Assembly (NCBI RefSeq): GCF_000524195.1
Contig: NW_020170404.1
Span: 221,436-285,435 of the forward strand
Origin: Echinococcus granulosus
Taxonomy: Eukaryota > Platyhelminthes > Cestoda > Cyclophyllidea > Taeniidae
Length of the DNA stretch: 64,000 bases
Direction: 5' to 3'
In this document: in pieces, positions 61,501 through 64,000 of the stretch
Position numbering within the stretch: position 1 is the first letter of the stretch
How the letters are laid out: every line of letters begins with the position of its first letter
The notes under the pieces: generated by a model
The model's database searches: none
Told to the model about the DNA's origin: nothing
Seen by the model: the letters and a program-made list of their open reading frames with translations, nothing else
Program-made: the position numbers and the translations under genes

Positions 61501-63678
61501 ATTTTTTACCATAAGTAGGGGCAATTATAGAGAAGACGGCGGGAGAGAAAGCCATGATTACCAAAACCTGCACATAGACATGCATTTCATTCAATCTGGA
61601 ATTTTTTTCACTAGGTAACGCTTTGCGCCTACCATGTTTGACAGGAAGTAGCCTTCCCTTTTCTCCACCACTGCAGCAGTTCCTTCCCCTCATCCCGTTG
61701 ACACAAAGGAGGCACTAAGTTAAAATTGCTTTGTTGGATTACAATATTTCAACTAAGAATGCCTTTGAAGTGAGTGAGCTTTTGATGACCCCACTCAATG
61801 TACGATTTCTGTCGTGTTTTGCCACCAAGATGAATTATGGGAAATGTCATTTTAATCCACTTCTACCCACATGCATCAAACGTGAGAGCAAGAAAGCGAG
61901 AGAGAGAGAGAGAGAGAGAGCAGAAGTATCAATAATGTGATTATGACACCCTAAATCCATTTTTTTAGTTAGTATCATTCTCTACCAGACATAGTCCACT
62001 TTTGATGCAAATAACTTTATCACAAGGTCGAAAATTTGGTCCATTTATTCAGTCTCTCTTCTGCCACAGTTAATGCACATATGAGAGTTTTCGTGCAACA
62101 GGACGGCGGGAGTAAAATCCTATATCCATAAAACTTAATAATGGAAACAAGAACTAATGGCGCTACAATAACTGGGCTGTAGCTATGACAACCGAATCAT
62201 CACTTCGGGCATCTTATCAATCAACCTCGAGACGCCAGCCAATACGAAATTTACCACAGTTTTTGAGGTGTTTTTATCCAGTCTTTAAGGATCGCAACTA
62301 CCGGGGCATGGAATGGCATGGAGGTGGGATCAAAGGTGACAATGAAGCGGCTATATCTCAAATTACGTTTGAAGCACTTGACGAGCACTGGATATTTACA
62401 GAACAATTGAAAGAGGGCACAGCGGAACCCATTTACGATCTCATTAAGTGCCCCAATGCCGGTGCGTGGCATAGACTCGCAAATACTACGTGGACATAAC
62501 ACACAAAGGCCAAATGAATGTTCCGACTGTACTTTTATGATTATACCATATTAAGACTCAAGTCTTTGGCATCTTGAGTACTGTGTCACCCCTTGGGTCG
62601 CAGTTCCATAATGCTTGAACTGGTTGTAAGTGTTTTAAGTAACTTGGTCGGTCTATTTCTAAATACTGACACCATAGGGACCAAACTCAGAATAATTACC
62701 TAGGCTCCGGTACCAAAGTACCATTGTTTTGTTGTATTTTGTAAAGTAAACGTTCAAAAGGCGCTCATATAAATGAAATTCTTTATAAGCTTAAACAAAG
62801 TGCAATTCCCATTGTCCACCGGTGTCCTAACAACGGATGGTGGCATTTATAGGCACGGAACATTATTTATGCTGACGATCATAAACACCGCCTACAGCAG
62901 GGTTAGGCGGTTTTGCAGGAGTAACTCTGAAAAATTTGAGAATTCTGATAGAAAACTGATGTTACCCTCTCGGCTACTTGTCGCCACATCCTAATACCTG
63001 GCATTGAGCGGAAAAGGCTTTATTCACCTCTTGCCAGTGTTTCAAAAGCAGCCAAACTGCCAGCGACTTAGAAAATACATATAAAAATGGAAAATTGGGA
63101 AAGACAGCTAATGCTTGAAAGAGATGCTTAGGCTCCGGCGCCCTCCTACGAAATAAGCCACGAAAAATGCTGCAAAAAACGGCATTTTTTTGTTATCATT
63201 CCGTTCTAAGTTGCATGAAAATTGACATCAACTTTGCTTGACTTGAGACTAAAAGTCTCCATCAAGTGCCAGTAATGTTGATTTGCGTAACAATCCGATT
63301 ATTTGAAAAGTGACATTGCCTTCCCTCGGACGAGGTAAAAGGAAGCTGCGATTGAGCTGCGCCGCCAACGATCCTCACGACAATTGGAGACGCAAATAAG
63401 GAATCATAACAAAGCAAAAGACTTATAACCTTTGATTAGAAACGCGTGTCCTCAGAGGTGGAAAATAGGGGTGGATTAGGCGTACTGCTCATGCATAACT
63501 ACGTTGTTAGGGGAAAAAAAAGTCCATTTCGTGAATAAACAGAGGAGAGACGCACCCGTGGGAGGTACAAAAGCGAAAAGGACCTTCCAAAAGACAGTGA
63601 GGAAATGCATAACGTAGTCCGTGCACGAAGGCATCTTCTTTTCGCCCTCGGCAATCGCTTCCAAATCGTCATCATCAC
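58566..63678 (-). CDS. Na+/Ca2+ exchanger (SLC8/NCX family), 3' three exons
   Basis: Minus-strand exons 63678-63556, 60330-60172 and 58948-58566 join in phase 1 at both junctions and end at TGA. They encode the end of the cytoplasmic loop and the whole second membrane half: the acidic DDDDLEAIAEG, then CTDYVMHFLTVFWKVLFAFV, the alpha-2 repeat with GLTDAVTSTTFVALGTSLPD and ADSSICNVTGSNAVNVFLG, GELGGPR, and the C-terminal LSSLENYC. These match vertebrate NCX almost residue for residue. NCX extrudes Ca2+ at the plasma membrane in exchange for Na+. The usual GNVTGSN motif reads CNVTGSN here. The upstream part (alpha-1 repeat, Calx-beta domains) is outside the window. Introns are 3225 and 1223 nt; the larger carries an LTR fragment near the right end. 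Confidence 0.95.
59795..59827 (-). CDS. Possible 33-nt cassette or decoy exon inside NCX
   Basis: Within the last NCX intron, ATGCCAG| and AGAGG|GTATGTAAGT flank 33 nt with 2-base/1-base ends that match the surrounding phase-1 junction. Inclusion would insert ten residues (FVKGVASLQE) plus an Asp between LGTSLPD and TFASK without shifting frame. The insert faintly resembles the start of the next exon (TFASKVAA..), so it could be a decayed duplicated exon. It would interrupt a conserved transport segment, so constitutive use is unlikely. Confidence 0.25.
61899..61920. repeat. (AG)n microsatellite
   Basis: Eleven perfect AG units, inside the larger NCX intron. Confidence 0.95.
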
Positions 63679-63757
63679 CTGTAAGTGAGAGAAGGTTTTC
63701 ACAATCAGTATGGCAAAAAAATGGTTTAAAAAGAGAAGGTAAAAGAAATTGGCATTT

Positions 63758-63898
63758 TGTGGGCCTATCCTTGAGGATAGAAACTCTTCGTTTTGGTATC
63801 ACGGGCATTTAAGGCTCTGCTGGACGACGTGGCCTACGGGCAATGTTAGTAGCCCTCCAACCCTTCTCTCGACTTCAGGGAAGTCTAACGACGCTACA
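63758..63898 (+). mobile_element. Deleted LTR of the TRIM family in an NCX intron
   Basis: TTCGTTTTGG, GGCATTTAAGGCTCTGC, the GTTAGTAGCCCTCCAACCC block and the CGACGCTACA end are present; the CATATTCTGCCCGAG segment is deleted. It lies antisense to NCX, just upstream of the first visible exon. Confidence 0.7.
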
Positions 63899-64000
63899 TA
63901 TATGCCAAATGTGTCTATTTGAAGTGGAGAATTTTCTCTTTAAATGATTTGACAAAATAAAAACACTTTGGAAAAGATAATGAGGCATAGATGAAGACGT

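Noticed and set aside
62185..62499. 104-codon ATG frame on +, antisense in the large NCX intron
   Set aside because: No splice, poly(A) or family evidence, and the opposite strand is equally open.
1..64000. CRISPR arrays, bacterial operons or phage genes
   Set aside because: No spaced direct repeats of that kind, no Shine-Dalgarno spacing, and the genes are intron-split animal genes.

Overview
This looks like nuclear DNA of a flatworm, most likely a tapeworm and perhaps a taeniid. Four things suggest this. Every recognisable gene is split by spliceosomal introns, several of them only 32-36 nt long. Intergenic space is large and AT-leaning (about 40% GC by eye). A non-coding miniature LTR retrotransposon family of the TRIM type, known from taeniid tapeworms, is scattered through the window. 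The recognisable proteins are animal proteins. The species cannot be fixed from the sequence.

Layout. Positions 1-29,800 are gene-poor. They hold TRIM copies, simple repeats and a few isolated coding-looking exons, the best being a two-exon 3' end on + at 20,002-20,500 and one on - at 23,339-23,848. From 29.8 kb the window is gene-rich: NAA35 (NatC auxiliary subunit, +, 29,817-32,907); convergent with it, nicolin-1 (-, 33,126-33,722); an unrecognised two-pass membrane protein (-, 34,288 to about 39,255); POLR2H/RPB8 (+, 42,667-43,140); a TSPAN33-like TspanC8 tetraspanin in six exons (+, 44,448-48,980); Chibby/CBY1 in three exons (+, 50,118-54,064); and the last three exons of an Na+/Ca2+ exchanger (SLC8/NCX, -, 58,566-63,678), whose 5' part lies beyond the right edge.

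The genes do not form one pathway. RPB8 and NAA35 are housekeeping (transcription, N-terminal acetylation). Nicolin-1 and Chibby both belong to the microtubule/cilium world. The tetraspanin and exchanger are plasma-membrane proteins. Most gene models were assembled by hand from splice signals, reading-frame phase and remembered family sequence. In the recognised genes, phases close at every junction.

Main points of interest: ultra-short introns, with the tetraspanin introns growing from 32 nt at the 5' end to 2.1 kb at the 3' end; two GC-AG introns with the same donor; a full-length TRIM antisense inside the tetraspanin intron that has the GC donor; about fourteen TRIM copies including solo LTRs with perfect 4-bp target duplications; a possible phase-neutral 33-nt exon in NCX; and several orphan exons.
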